The notes: generated from the letters alone by a model not told the origin. DNA of 64,000 bases from Mariniflexile fucanivorans (GCF_004341235.1 NZ_SLUP01000011.1:1-64000), one strand, 5' to 3'; counted from the first letter of the stretch, positions 24,641 to 34,284 are shown. Translations and numbers: made by a program.

Positions 24641-25816
24641 TTATTGTTTAACTGATATAGCAAATGCATCTAATCTACTCTCTACACCTGAATTAGTCAT
24701 CAAAATTATAACATTTTCATTGGTTCCAGCTTCAAATGTAATGGCGTGTTTTTTGAAAACATCTGCTACTCTTCCTACATTGGTATCTGTTCTAGAGGCA
24801 ATAATATTTGCTTCTAACTTTGCTTCTGCAAGCGTTGTAGCATTTGTACTTACTATAGATACCGTTACATCACCAAAAGTATTGGTTTGAAATTCAGTAA
24901 AGTAAGTTAACACATAAGTTGCTCCAGGAGTCACCTCTATTTCTTGATACCCCACTCTGCTACCATCTGAAGGAAATTTGGCTGCTTGATAACCATCAGG
25001 CAAAATACCCAACTCAGATTTTGTATTAATCTGAAAAACACCTCCCCATGCAGAAGTACTAGGAGCTCTCCAAGAGTCTCTACCATCACCAGTTCCATCA
25101 AACAAGGTTCCATCATCAAAACCAGGTTCACCTATCTCAGGTATAGGAATTGTTGGTACTGCTTGAGTTATAGTAATTGTTTTTTCTGTATAATTAGATT
25201 TGCCAAGATTATCAGTTACTGTTAAACCAACCGTATATTCACCTGGACCAGGAAATGAAAAAATCAATTCTCTATCTTCTAAAGTTGCAGGAGCTAACTC
25301 TGCTATTTGACTTTCTAAATTTGAAACATTTTGCTGTATTGCAGGCGAAACATTAGCTTCAGCTGCTGCTAATTTAACTTCTAAAGCATCAATTTGATCA
25401 TTTAAAACAGTCAATTTAGCTGGATTGGTTTCACAAGGGATTTTGAACTCTAGTTTAGCAATCTCATTTTCCAATGCAACGACTTCTGCCAATTGAGCAT
25501 CAATTAATTGTTCTAAAATTGGTAGCTCTTTATTAATTAGTGTTACGCCTTCTGCAGGTGAAACTTCCCATTTATAATATATACCATTTACAGATAAGTT
25601 TGAACCTGCTTGAAAATTAATTTCATATTTGGCCCATAATTCTTCTTTCTCACAGTTGAATTCTGAACTCGAAACATCTGTAGTGTTGTAAAAAGGCGTG
25701 GGACCTGTAAAATCTTGTAAATCGCCTACATTTGCTAACTCATCGCTAACACAGGCCGTTAAAGAAACAAATGCTCCTAAAACTATATACTTTAAATTAA
25801 ACAAATATTTTTTCAT
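24641..25816 (-). CDS. Surface lipoprotein, PKD-like domain with coiled-coil insert
   Basis: A 391-residue lipoprotein (lipobox SLTAC). A PKD/Ig-like domain begins around residue 65 (YKWEVSPAEGV) and ends with FSFPGPGEYTVGLTVTDNLG near 195-215; between them sits an insertion of about 90 residues that reads as a helical coiled coil (EVVALENEIAKLEFKI, IDALEVKLAAAE). Cysteines flank this part. The C-terminal 150 residues form a beta-sandwich like that of the neighbouring PKD protein. Probable alginate-binding partner of SusC/SusD. The helical insert is unusual for such proteins. Confidence 0.75.
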   Translation of the reverse strand: MKKYLFNLKYIVLGAFVSLTACVSDELANVGDLQDFTGPTPFYNTTDVSSSEFNCEKEELWAKYEINFQAGSNLSVNGIYYKWEVSPAEGVTLINKELPILEQLIDAQLAEVVALENEIAKLEFKIPCETNPAKLTVLNDQIDALEVKLAAAEANVSPAIQQNVSNLESQIAELAPATLEDRELIFSFPGPGEYTVGLTVTDNLGKSNYTEKTITITQAVPTIPIPEIGEPGFDDGTLFDGTGDGRDSWRAPSTSAWGGVFQINTKSELGILPDGYQAAKFPSDGSRVGYQEIEVTPGATYVLTYFTEFQTNTFGDVTVSIVSTNATTLAEAKLEANIIASRTDTNVGRVADVFKKHAITFEAGTNENVIILMTNSGVESRLDAFAISVKQ

Positions 25817-25828
25817 AATTATGTTTTT

Positions 25829-27403
25829 TTAGTATCCGTTATTTTGGTTGTAAAAATTAGGTAGATTATCTATTTCTCTTTGAGGGAAAGGAAGATATTT
25901 CTTTTCATTTGTATAAAACAAACTGTTGCTAGTTGAAAAAGCTCTTAAAACATCATCTGCTTTTCCAAATCGTATTAAATCATATAAGCGTTGATTTTCA
26001 TATACAAATTCTACTCTTCTTTCTGCTAATAATTCATCCTTTGTTAAATTTACAACTTCTTCAAGACCTGCTCTTAATCTCACTTTATTAAATGCATTTA
26101 TAGCTCTTGAGTCTGTAGTACTTGAATTATTACCTAAAATAGCTTCTGCGTATAATAATAATACATCTGCATATCTTAGCACTATCCAGTCGTTACCTCC
26201 AATTTCACCATTAGTTGGGAATTTAGCATTAAATGTGTCATTTGTAATTACAGTTGGATTATAAGATATGGCATCAATACTAGCATAAAATCTTACTGGT
26301 TGTAATTCTGGAGACATTACGCTTAAGAAATCAAGCGATGCTATATTAACACCATTAGATGGGCCTTGTAATGTCATAGCAAAACTAAACGATTCTGAGT
26401 CTGTTTCTACTTGATCTCCTAAACCACTATCGCTAGTTGTATAATTATCACTACTAACAAGATCGTAAGCAATTGAAAATATAACTTCTTCATTAATTTC
26501 AAAAGCTGAACTGTTCGACCATGAACCATCAAGCACCCCATCTGTATAACCTGATGAAATGGCATTACCAAATACATGTCCATAATCTACAACTAAATTT
26601 GCATAATATTCAGCGTCAGTTATTACACTAGTATCATTATCAAAGTTTACCGCATTACTTCTGTCAGTATATAATAAATCGTAACCGTAAGATGCGCTAT
26701 TTTCTACAACAGATGCTAACAAAAGCTCTGCTTCTTCGTAATTAGGACTAGGTTGACTTAAATATGCTTTTGCAGCTAAACAAATAGCAGCTCCTTTTGA
26801 TGGACGGTATCTGTTTTGTTCTACTCCATCTAAATAAGCTATAGATGTTTTAAAGTCCGCAATAATTTTCGCATAAACTTCAGCCTCAGGCAATTGTGGA
26901 TAATCTAAAGCTTCGTCTTTTGTTATGTCCAATACTTTATCTACATAAGGTACATTTTGATAAGCTCTTACTAAATTAAAATGGCATAAGGCTCTCATAA
27001 AGTAAGCTTCACCAACCGTATATTGTTGATTTTCTGGAGCTAAAAAACGGTTATCTATAATGGTATTGGCATGTTTTATTGTAGACATATTGTTTGAATA
27101 ATACGTTGCTACATCACCATTATTAGGATCTACATTATAAGCATTTATTGCAGGAAAGTTTCCATTTTCTGAATTGGCTCTTACATTGTCAGATCTTAAT
27201 TCTATTAACAAATACTCATTCGCAGGAACTTTTTGGTAAGCATCTAAAACACCATTTGCTAATAATTGAAACCCATTACTTGTTTGTAGTAACTCTTCAA
27301 TTGAAAGTGCTGTAGGGTTACTAAGGTCTAGTTCTTTCTCACAGCTTGTAAATAAAGCTACGAGAGAAAAACAAACTATTATATTTTTATATATATTTTT
27401 CAT
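25829..27403 (-). CDS. SusD/RagB-family glycan-binding lipoprotein
   Basis: A 524-residue SusD homologue: lipobox LFTSC, helical TPR-like N-terminal part (GEAYFMRALCHFNLVRAYQNVPYV) and C-terminal segment RLRAGL, LLAERRVEFVYENQRLYDLIRFG, all typical. SusD forms the lid on the SusC channel and binds the oligosaccharide at the cell surface. It starts 6 bases after the susC stop. Setting among alginate lyases indicates alginate oligomers as ligand. Confidence 0.95.
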   Translation of the reverse strand: MKNIYKNIIVCFSLVALFTSCEKELDLSNPTALSIEELLQTSNGFQLLANGVLDAYQKVPANEYLLIELRSDNVRANSENGNFPAINAYNVDPNNGDVATYYSNNMSTIKHANTIIDNRFLAPENQQYTVGEAYFMRALCHFNLVRAYQNVPYVDKVLDITKDEALDYPQLPEAEVYAKIIADFKTSIAYLDGVEQNRYRPSKGAAICLAAKAYLSQPSPNYEEAELLLASVVENSASYGYDLLYTDRSNAVNFDNDTSVITDAEYYANLVVDYGHVFGNAISSGYTDGVLDGSWSNSSAFEINEEVIFSIAYDLVSSDNYTTSDSGLGDQVETDSESFSFAMTLQGPSNGVNIASLDFLSVMSPELQPVRFYASIDAISYNPTVITNDTFNAKFPTNGEIGGNDWIVLRYADVLLLYAEAILGNNSSTTDSRAINAFNKVRLRAGLEEVVNLTKDELLAERRVEFVYENQRLYDLIRFGKADDVLRAFSTSNSLFYTNEKKYLPFPQREIDNLPNFYNQNNGY

Positions 27404-27409
27404 AATTAA

Positions 27410-30400
27410 TTAAAATTGAAAGTTAATACCAGCTGAAATTGTTCTAACTATTGGACCATCTCCTCTTTGATAACCTGAAGTTAAAGGTGTATTAGCATTC
27501 TCTGATGTTTGCCCTGAAGCATCTGGGTTGAAGCCTTCGTAACCTTTAGCGGTAAAGAACAATAAATTCTCACCTGTTATATAAAATCTTAGTCTATCAA
27601 TATTATTTCTTGAAGTAAAAGATTCTGGTAATGAATAACCTAAGGTTATGTTTCTTAACGTTATAAAAGAAGCATCTTGAATATGGTCATCTGTAAATCT
27701 TCTATGTACAGTTAAATCTCTGTCTGGGAAACTTGCAAGCTCATTTACTGCAGATTCACTAGCATAATATAATTGATCTAAATCGGCAACCCTTACTTCG
27801 GCACCATGAGATCCTTGCCATTGGAATGCAAAATCAAAATCTTTATAAGTAAAATCTGAACTGAAACCCCATTCAAAATCTGGATAAGGGCTTCCTAATT
27901 CTGTTCTATCTTCATCATCAATAATACCATCGTTATTTAAATCTTTTACATAAACATCTGCAAAATCATTATTAAATCTGTTAAATGGATTGTCTACCCA
28001 TTCTAAAGGTATTTCTTTTTCATAAACCCAACCATAAAAGGAAGTGATTGGTTGCCCTACTCTAGCTATAAATTGTGTTGCTCTGGTATCTTGTGAAATT
28101 TCAGAAATAATTTGTTCACTTTTACCTAAACTTTGAACTGTATTTCTATTTAAAGAAAACTGGCCTGATGCTGCCCAACTAAAATCTTGGGTAGTAATAA
28201 GTCTTGAATTTAATTCTATCTCAACACCTTCATTTTTAACTTCACCTATATTTTGCAACCAGTTATCGGCACCATACGTACCTGGTACTGGAGCAAAAAG
28301 AATTAAGTCTTCACTGGTTCTTGTATAATAATCTAATGTTAAATTTAGAAGACTTCTACCAAATGTAACATCTATACCAGGATTAAACTCGACTAATTTC
28401 TCCCAGCCTAAATCTTGATTCGCTAATGTTAAGCCTTTTACACCTGTTTGTCCATTATAACCAACGGTACCATAAGTTTCTTCAAATCTGTAAAGCGATT
28501 CAAATATATTGTTAGATATCTCATTAGATCCTGAAATACCATAACTTGCTCTTAATTTTAAAAATGTAACAATATCACTTGAAGACATAAAATCTTCTCT
28601 TGATATTATCCAACCTGCAGATGCTGCTGGGAAGAACCCAAATCTTGAATTAGGACCAAATCTTGTACTACCGTCTGTACGAGCTGATAGTTGTACTAGA
28701 TACTTTTCGTTATAATTATAATCTATTCTTCCAAAATAAGAAACCAATTTATCTGTCCCATTATCTGTATATGTGGTACCACCATCTGCAAGTGCTATAT
28801 TGTTGTTAAAATCGTTGGTGTAACCTACAGCTTCTGTTTCTTGTAAGTAAAAATCTCTTTGTGTGTACTCAAATCCAAATACCGAATTGAAATTGTGCTT
28901 TCCAAAACTCTTATCATACGTTACAAGTGATTCGAATGCGTATTGATTTAATTCATCTCTTCCTTCATTTCTATAAGTTTCTTGATCTCTATTTTCTTGA
29001 CCATACAAATAGTCAAAATCATTACTCTTACCATGTCTAAAAACACCTGAAATACTTTGTCTGAAATTAAGTCCTTTTGCTAATTCGAAATCAATATATG
29101 AAGATACGTTTAAGCTTAATTTTTTCTTTGTTCTAGATCTTTCTAAGAAATGCACTAATGGGTGCACATTTTTAGTTGTAGATAAAGTTAATCCTCCTGA
29201 AGTTAATCCACTATTTATTGGAAGTCCTGAAGCGTCTCTAAGAATATGTCTTGGATCATTTGGGTCTTGAGTAAAAACGTGATCGAAAGCGCGTTCAAAA
29301 CCATAACTTCCTACTCCAAGGTTTTCAAATAGTTTTCCTGCATCTGTTGAAACTCCTACATCTGTAGAGAAATTTGTAACATATTTTAAATGCTCCTCAT
29401 TTAAGTAAAGTGGGACGTGTCCATATTGTCTTAATGGATCTGTAAATCTTGCCGGTAATTTAACTTGATCGTTATAATTTGCATTTAAATTTGCACCAAA
29501 TTTAATTTTTTTGTTTTTTGATTTACTATCAACTTTTATTCTAGCATTATACTTTTTAAAGTTATCTTTTAACGCAATACCCTCATCTTCAAGATATCCT
29601 AAAGATGCCGTATAACTTGTTAGTTCTGTTCCTCCTCTCACTGCTAAAGAGTGACTGGTTATAACACCTCCAACAAAAATTTCGTCTTGCCAGTTTTTTT
29701 CTCCATCACCTAAAGAGGCAATAAACTCCATAGCTTCAAGCTCTGCATAAGCTGAGTTATAATAACCGTTATTTTGAGCCGCATTATCTCCAACAATTCT
29801 GCCAAAATTAGGACTGTCTGGAGAAATAGCATCAATAACACTCTGTAATCCATCTAACCTTGCTCTTTCGTCTGCAATTGATGTATTAAAATTTTTATTA
29901 TTATTAGAATACTTATATCCTGTAAATGTATTAAAAGAGAATTTGGTTTGACCAGAAACACCTTTTTTAAGCGTTACTAATATAACACCATTTGCTCCAC
30001 GAGAACCATAAATTGCTACAGATGATGCATCTTTTAAAACACTTATTGATTCAATGTTATTATTATCGATAGTACCCAAAATATCAGCATCATTACCCAA
30101 CACAACGCCATCTACAACAATTAAAGGAGAAGAAGATCCTGTAATAGATCCAGGTCCTCTTAAAGTAATTTTAGGGTCTCCACCTGCTTCTGATGCTACA
30201 GTTTGGATTCTTAAACCAGCTACTTTTCCTTGAAGTGCGTCTTCTACACGAGCCACAGAAACATTTTCAATATCTTCACCTGTTACCTTAGTTAAAGCAC
30301 TTGTTAATGTTTTTTGTTTTTGGCTTCCATAACCAATAACCACAACTTCATCTAGTTTAGCGACATCTTCTACCAATGAGATGTTTATGCTTTTTTGATC

Positions 30401-30658
30401 GTTAACCGTTACAACTTGAGAAATAAAGCCAATGTACGAGAATTGAATGACATCTCCTTTTTTTGCTTGAATCACATAATTACCATCAAAATCGGTTGTG
30501 GTTCCTTTAGTGGTATTCATTATAATAACATTTACACCAGGTATTGGTATGTTATCTGTTGCAGACACAACCACACCACTTAAAGTTTTGTTTTGCGCAA
30601 ATACTGCAACATTGAAAAGCAATATTGCAATTAGAGCCAGCTTGTTTTTTAAATTCAT
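27410..30658 (-). CDS. SusC/RagA-family TonB-dependent transporter
   Basis: A 1082-residue outer-membrane protein: signal peptide ending FAQ-NK, a carboxypeptidase-regulatory-like domain (about 24-100, TLSGVVVSATDNIPIPGVNV), the SusC signature LDEVVVIGYGSQKQK, a plug with VDGVVLGNDADI and SVLKDASSVAIYGSRGANGVI, and a 22-strand barrel ending in Phe. It imports oligosaccharides using TonB energy, paired with SusD. It is the first gene of an operon that probably runs on to the SDR gene at 19378, with gaps of 6-67 bases. Its leader of more than 200 bases carries an inverted repeat and an operator array. Confidence 0.95.
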   Translation of the reverse strand: MNLKNKLALIAILLFNVAVFAQNKTLSGVVVSATDNIPIPGVNVIIMNTTKGTTTDFDGNYVIQAKKGDVIQFSYIGFISQVVTVNDQKSINISLVEDVAKLDEVVVIGYGSQKQKTLTSALTKVTGEDIENVSVARVEDALQGKVAGLRIQTVASEAGGDPKITLRGPGSITGSSSPLIVVDGVVLGNDADILGTIDNNNIESISVLKDASSVAIYGSRGANGVILVTLKKGVSGQTKFSFNTFTGYKYSNNNKNFNTSIADERARLDGLQSVIDAISPDSPNFGRIVGDNAAQNNGYYNSAYAELEAMEFIASLGDGEKNWQDEIFVGGVITSHSLAVRGGTELTSYTASLGYLEDEGIALKDNFKKYNARIKVDSKSKNKKIKFGANLNANYNDQVKLPARFTDPLRQYGHVPLYLNEEHLKYVTNFSTDVGVSTDAGKLFENLGVGSYGFERAFDHVFTQDPNDPRHILRDASGLPINSGLTSGGLTLSTTKNVHPLVHFLERSRTKKKLSLNVSSYIDFELAKGLNFRQSISGVFRHGKSNDFDYLYGQENRDQETYRNEGRDELNQYAFESLVTYDKSFGKHNFNSVFGFEYTQRDFYLQETEAVGYTNDFNNNIALADGGTTYTDNGTDKLVSYFGRIDYNYNEKYLVQLSARTDGSTRFGPNSRFGFFPAASAGWIISREDFMSSSDIVTFLKLRASYGISGSNEISNNIFESLYRFEETYGTVGYNGQTGVKGLTLANQDLGWEKLVEFNPGIDVTFGRSLLNLTLDYYTRTSEDLILFAPVPGTYGADNWLQNIGEVKNEGVEIELNSRLITTQDFSWAASGQFSLNRNTVQSLGKSEQIISEISQDTRATQFIARVGQPITSFYGWVYEKEIPLEWVDNPFNRFNNDFADVYVKDLNNDGIIDDEDRTELGSPYPDFEWGFSSDFTYKDFDFAFQWQGSHGAEVRVADLDQLYYASESAVNELASFPDRDLTVHRRFTDDHIQDASFITLRNITLGYSLPESFTSRNNIDRLRFYITGENLLFFTAKGYEGFNPDASGQTSENANTPLTSGYQRGDGPIVRTISAGINFQF

Positions 30659-30688
30659 AATTAATTGTATAAAGTTTGTTTAGCTTTT

Positions 30689-30716
30689 GTTGTACTTTTC
30701 ACATGCACAGTACAAC
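30689..30716 (-). promoter_or_regulatory. Inverted repeat in the susC leader
   Basis: GTTGTAC (30689-30695) and GTACAAC (30710-30716) form a perfect 7-bp inverted repeat around 14 bases, starting 31 bases upstream of the susC ATG. It could be an mRNA stem-loop or a protein site. Confidence 0.45.
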
Positions 30717-30875
30717 GTAATTAAATATCTAATTAAAACACTCTTTTTCTCGTTTTGTGAGTTTTAAAAGGTTAGCTTTAATTAAATAATAGCATGTGGT
30801 ATGTTTCAATTATGGGTTAACCCCTGACTTTTTTGTTTTAAAAAATTATAAAATAAACTTTCAAAATTCCTTTCA

Positions 30876-30924
30876 AGGAAAACCAGATTGGGAAACCAGA
30901 TTGGTAAACCAGATTGGTTGTGTA
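30876..30924. promoter_or_regulatory. Operator array upstream of susC (13-bp period)
   Basis: Four units start at 30876, 30889, 30902 and 30915, separated by GAT: AGGAAAACCA, TGGGAAACCA, TGGTAAACCA, TGGTTGTGTA. The third matches TGGTWWACCA exactly; the first and last are decayed. The array is about 220-265 bases upstream of the susC ATG. It resembles sites of uronate-responsive FadR-type regulators. Confidence 0.7.
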
Positions 30925-31128
30925 AATATATATAATATTTTGTTAAAAACAATAAATTAAAATTAAAAATGCGGATTCTTTCAACTTTAATTTCAATAAC
31001 GTAGGATAATTCTAAATAACTTCCAAAACGATTGCAAAGCAATGAATATCAAAAAAGAAGCTTAATTTATACTAATAAACTGTAGCTGCAAACTATTTGC
31101 AGGATTCCCTATCTTACTTTTCTTTTAA

Positions 31129-31167
31129 ACATAAAAAAGGATAACTATTAAGTTATCCTTTTTATGT
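31129..31167. terminator. Terminator of the PL17-kdgF unit
   Basis: A long stem, ACATAAAAAAGGATAACT with AGTTATCCTTTTTATGT, closes a 4-base loop; it lies about 124 bases past the kdgF stop and is T-rich in both directions. Confidence 0.75.
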
Positions 31168-31290
31168 AAACTATAAAATTGAACTTTCAAAATTCCTTTT
31201 TTTAAAAGGATATTAAACAGCTAAACCAATTTGACAAACAATACATATACATATGGTCTTCTCAAATTGTACTATCAGATTTTTTTCTTA

Positions 31291-31665
31291 TTACTTTTTA
31301 TCTCCAAAATAAGATGGTCCAACGCCAGTTAAGAAATCTTCTCTTACAGGACTAAAAGTATCAATTAATTCTCCTTCTTCTAAACAAACCGCACTATGCA
31401 ATAAATTAGGTTCAATATACACGCCATCTCCTGCTTCTACAATTTTCTTTACTCCATCAATTTCAAATTCAAATTTACCTGAAACACAAAAGGTAGCTTG
31501 CGTATGAAAATGTTGATGTGGTGCACCTAGTGCGCCTTTATCAAATTTCACTCTTACCATCATGATTTGATTATCATAACCTAAGAACTTTCTTGATACG
31601 CCTCCACCAAGTTCTTCCCATGTCATATCTTTTGTGATGATGTACTTTTCACTAAATCTTTTCAT
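31291..31665 (-). CDS. kdgF: KdgF-like cupin, unsaturated uronate linearisation
   Basis: A 124-residue single-domain cupin. The metal-binding cluster PHQHFHTQ (His50, His52, His54, Gln56) and His90 in PNLLHS match KdgF, which converts 4,5-unsaturated monouronates to linear ketouronate (DEH). It follows the PL17 gene by 6 bases; PL17 releases the unsaturated monomer and KdgF acts on it. No signal peptide, so cytoplasmic. A terminator follows. Confidence 0.9.
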   Translation of the reverse strand: MKRFSEKYIITKDMTWEELGGGVSRKFLGYDNQIMMVRVKFDKGALGAPHQHFHTQATFCVSGKFEFEIDGVKKIVEAGDGVYIEPNLLHSAVCLEEGELIDTFSPVREDFLTGVGPSYFGDKK

Positions 31666-31671
31666 AATTTT

Positions 31672-33966
31672 TTATTTATTTATTTCTGTTAATTTATAAG
31701 TCCCTATCCATTCATAGGTTTTATTCTCTATTTTAATTTGATGCGTACTGGTTTTTGAATTGTCTTTAAATGAAAACATAAACATTTTTTTATCGCCATT
31801 TTCATTTTCTATATTTACTGCTAGATAAGCATCATCACTATAAACTATACTTAGGTTTTTTATGTTACTAAAGGCATTTGTTGCTATTTCACTAACTGGT
31901 GCGTAATGCCCGTGAGACTCTATAATAGATACAAAATAAACATCTTTACTATTATTTTTTCTAATAATAAACCCAGGATCGTTTCTTAAATTAAAATTAG
32001 GGTCGTTAGCGCCAATACGTGTAAACAATAAATCATCATCATTTGAAACTACCGACGTAAGTGTATAAAAACGTTCTTTATTAAACCAAGAAAGTTTAGC
32101 ATTGCCTGTTCCAGATTTTCCTTCGGCTTCTTTCCATAAATGTTGATAGCCATTTTTTGTCCCTAATGGTTTTAAGTTTTCTGATTTTGTGTATTCAAAA
32201 TTAGCCGACATTATTTGCCCCAAATAATAATAAGGCAAATCATATTGATGCTCATTTTCAGCATTTATTTTGATGATGTCTAGAAGGTATGGATTTTCAA
32301 AAGTCTCATCATTAACAAACGCCATAGTTCTGTGCAAATTAGTACCGGGATATGCATTTATTTCTTTGGCACTTACTACTTGTAGGTTAGAATTGGAAAC
32401 ATCAAATAGATATTTTTCCGAATGGTGCATGCTTCCTGTTTCAAAATCGCCACTAAAATGTGAAATTTCATCTTGATTTACAGTGTTATGAGCAATAGTT
32501 TGTTTTGCCCAAGTTGTATTTTCTTTTAAATAATTACCACCGCCCTTTTGTTGTATGTTCACATAGCGAGACATGCCGTAATCTTGGATTACCTCGTTAC
32601 CTCCTTCATATAATGAAAATGATAATTTATCATAATGCCCATGGCTTAGCCCTTGTGCAGAATACTTCATTACTAAAGTTAGTTCTTCCTTAGATCCTTT
32701 TGCGCGTAGTATCGCTACGCCACCTTCATCTCCATTTTTTCCATCAGATAAATTCATCGATTTTTTTACAAATGGTGTCGCTAAACCATCACGTACACCA
32801 ATAGCAACAGATAATCCTGTATCATCTAATAATACCTCGCCTTGGTCCTTGGCTATAGACAGTAAATCTGTTCTGTTATCTCCATAAAAGTAACCAATAT
32901 TAACGGCAGAAACCAATTCTCTAGAATAATAGGACATCCCTTTTTGTCCATCATTTAAAGGAAAAAAATTACCATCAGCATCGGTTAAATTCAATAATGT
33001 GCTTATTGATTTTAACAAAACACCATCTTTATATTCAAAAATTTTAAGTTCTGGTTTTACATTTTCCAAGGCCTCTGCAAAAACCAAGAACGGATACATG
33101 GCATAGCGTTGGTAATAAGGACCTTCTGTATAATAACCATCAGGTGAAAAAGGTTCTTCTAAATTGGCTAGAAAACCAACTTTTTGACCTTTCTTTTTAA
33201 TGTAACCGCCATCATTGTCTTTCTCGTTAGGGTCAATATTATCCTTTTTTAATCCATGCAAAGCGGTTTCCAATAATTTATCATCATCCATAACCAAGGC
33301 AATCATGCCAACTGCCACATTACCCCATGTACTATGGTTATGTACCCTGTTAAAAAACTTTGGATTTTCAACTGAAATAAATTTTGCAAACGGTCTAAAA
33401 AGGTCTTTTTCTAAATGTTTGCGTTCATTTTCGCTTAAATAGTTATAAACACAATCATAAGCTTGACTTGTATACACCAACCAGTTAGAATCGTTTAAAC
33501 ATTGCCAAAAAAGTTTGCCTCTAGCATACGATCGTGTTTGTGGATGTACAGGTAAGGTTGGGTATACTTTGGCATATTCCAAAAGCATATCTTTTACGTA
33601 TTTTGCGTAGGTTTCATCATCTAATATTTGGTATAAAACACCAGCCTTTTGTAAAATTATAAAGTTTTTTTTGTGACGCTCGTGTGTATATCCGCCAGAA
33701 AAATCTTTAGGAATAGGCACTTCAATACCATTTAATATTTCGGCATCTACTTCCGCTTTTACTTTAGCTAAAGTTTCATCAAATAAAGGGACAGTACCTA
33801 ATTGTGATTTAATTTTTTCGACACCAGTTTTGGTTAATATCAAACTAGGATGTTCTTGTTTGTTTGATTTCTTTGCGTTAGAAATTGATTTGGTTTGTGC
33901 TTTACAAGAAGCAACAACCAATGTTAAACTAACTAAAATTATTTGGAACTTTTTTTTTAAAAACAT
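31672..33966 (-). CDS. Oligoalginate lyase, PL17 family
   Basis: A 764-residue lipoprotein (VVASC, Cys21). It has the N-terminal alpha/alpha toroid and C-terminal heparinase II/III-like beta part of PL17. Catalytic-type residues are visible: Asn210-His211 in VHNHSTWGN, the tyrosine of EGPYYQRY (about 281-288), and the histidine in SHGHYDKLSF. PL17 enzymes are exolytic and release unsaturated monomers from alginate oligomers, here probably in the periplasm. It forms an operon with kdgF and has an operator array about 127 bases upstream. Confidence 0.93.
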   Translation of the reverse strand: MFLKKKFQIILVSLTLVVASCKAQTKSISNAKKSNKQEHPSLILTKTGVEKIKSQLGTVPLFDETLAKVKAEVDAEILNGIEVPIPKDFSGGYTHERHKKNFIILQKAGVLYQILDDETYAKYVKDMLLEYAKVYPTLPVHPQTRSYARGKLFWQCLNDSNWLVYTSQAYDCVYNYLSENERKHLEKDLFRPFAKFISVENPKFFNRVHNHSTWGNVAVGMIALVMDDDKLLETALHGLKKDNIDPNEKDNDGGYIKKKGQKVGFLANLEEPFSPDGYYTEGPYYQRYAMYPFLVFAEALENVKPELKIFEYKDGVLLKSISTLLNLTDADGNFFPLNDGQKGMSYYSRELVSAVNIGYFYGDNRTDLLSIAKDQGEVLLDDTGLSVAIGVRDGLATPFVKKSMNLSDGKNGDEGGVAILRAKGSKEELTLVMKYSAQGLSHGHYDKLSFSLYEGGNEVIQDYGMSRYVNIQQKGGGNYLKENTTWAKQTIAHNTVNQDEISHFSGDFETGSMHHSEKYLFDVSNSNLQVVSAKEINAYPGTNLHRTMAFVNDETFENPYLLDIIKINAENEHQYDLPYYYLGQIMSANFEYTKSENLKPLGTKNGYQHLWKEAEGKSGTGNAKLSWFNKERFYTLTSVVSNDDDLLFTRIGANDPNFNLRNDPGFIIRKNNSKDVYFVSIIESHGHYAPVSEIATNAFSNIKNLSIVYSDDAYLAVNIENENGDKKMFMFSFKDNSKTSTHQIKIENKTYEWIGTYKLTEINK

Positions 33967-34092
33967 CTATTATATATTATATTTTTTTGTCAAAATCTCA
34001 ATTAAAATTTCTATTCGTTTATACTTCAGATGGAATAAATCAACAGAAAAAACTAATAAGCATTTATTTTGCTTTATATCAAGTTATATTAG

Positions 34093-34115
34093 TGGTTTAC
34101 CAGATTGGTTTACCA
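34093..34115. promoter_or_regulatory. Operator pair upstream of PL17-kdgF
   Basis: TGGTTTACCA-GAT-TGGTTTACCA: two exact TGGTWWACCA palindromes 13 bp apart, followed by AAT. This is the cleanest copy of the element found at 30876 and 41044. Confidence 0.75.
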
Positions 34116-34284
34116 AATATAGGGTTATTAAATTAGTTAACCAAAATTTGAATGGTAATTTATCATTTTAAAGGTTCTTAAAGAAACTATTATTGACTAA
34201 AAATTTATTTTTAGACGTTTATAAAGACATAATAAACACCATTAAAAACAATTAATAAATTAAACTTTACTAATAATAAGTATG

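Larger units (their letters stand above)
30659..31290. other. Gene-free regulatory region between susC and kdgF
   Basis: It holds the inverted repeat at 30689, the operator array at 30876 and the kdgF terminator at 31129. An 18-base direct repeat, AACTTTCAAAATTCCTTT, occurs at 30856-30873 and again at 31182-31199; read on the minus strand it includes GAATTTTG, one base off a TAnnTTTG box. No convincing ORF is seen. Confidence 0.6.

Noticed and set aside
30876-30924. Short tandem repeats as a CRISPR array
   Set aside because: 13-bp period with 3-base separators, found in three promoters; fits operators.
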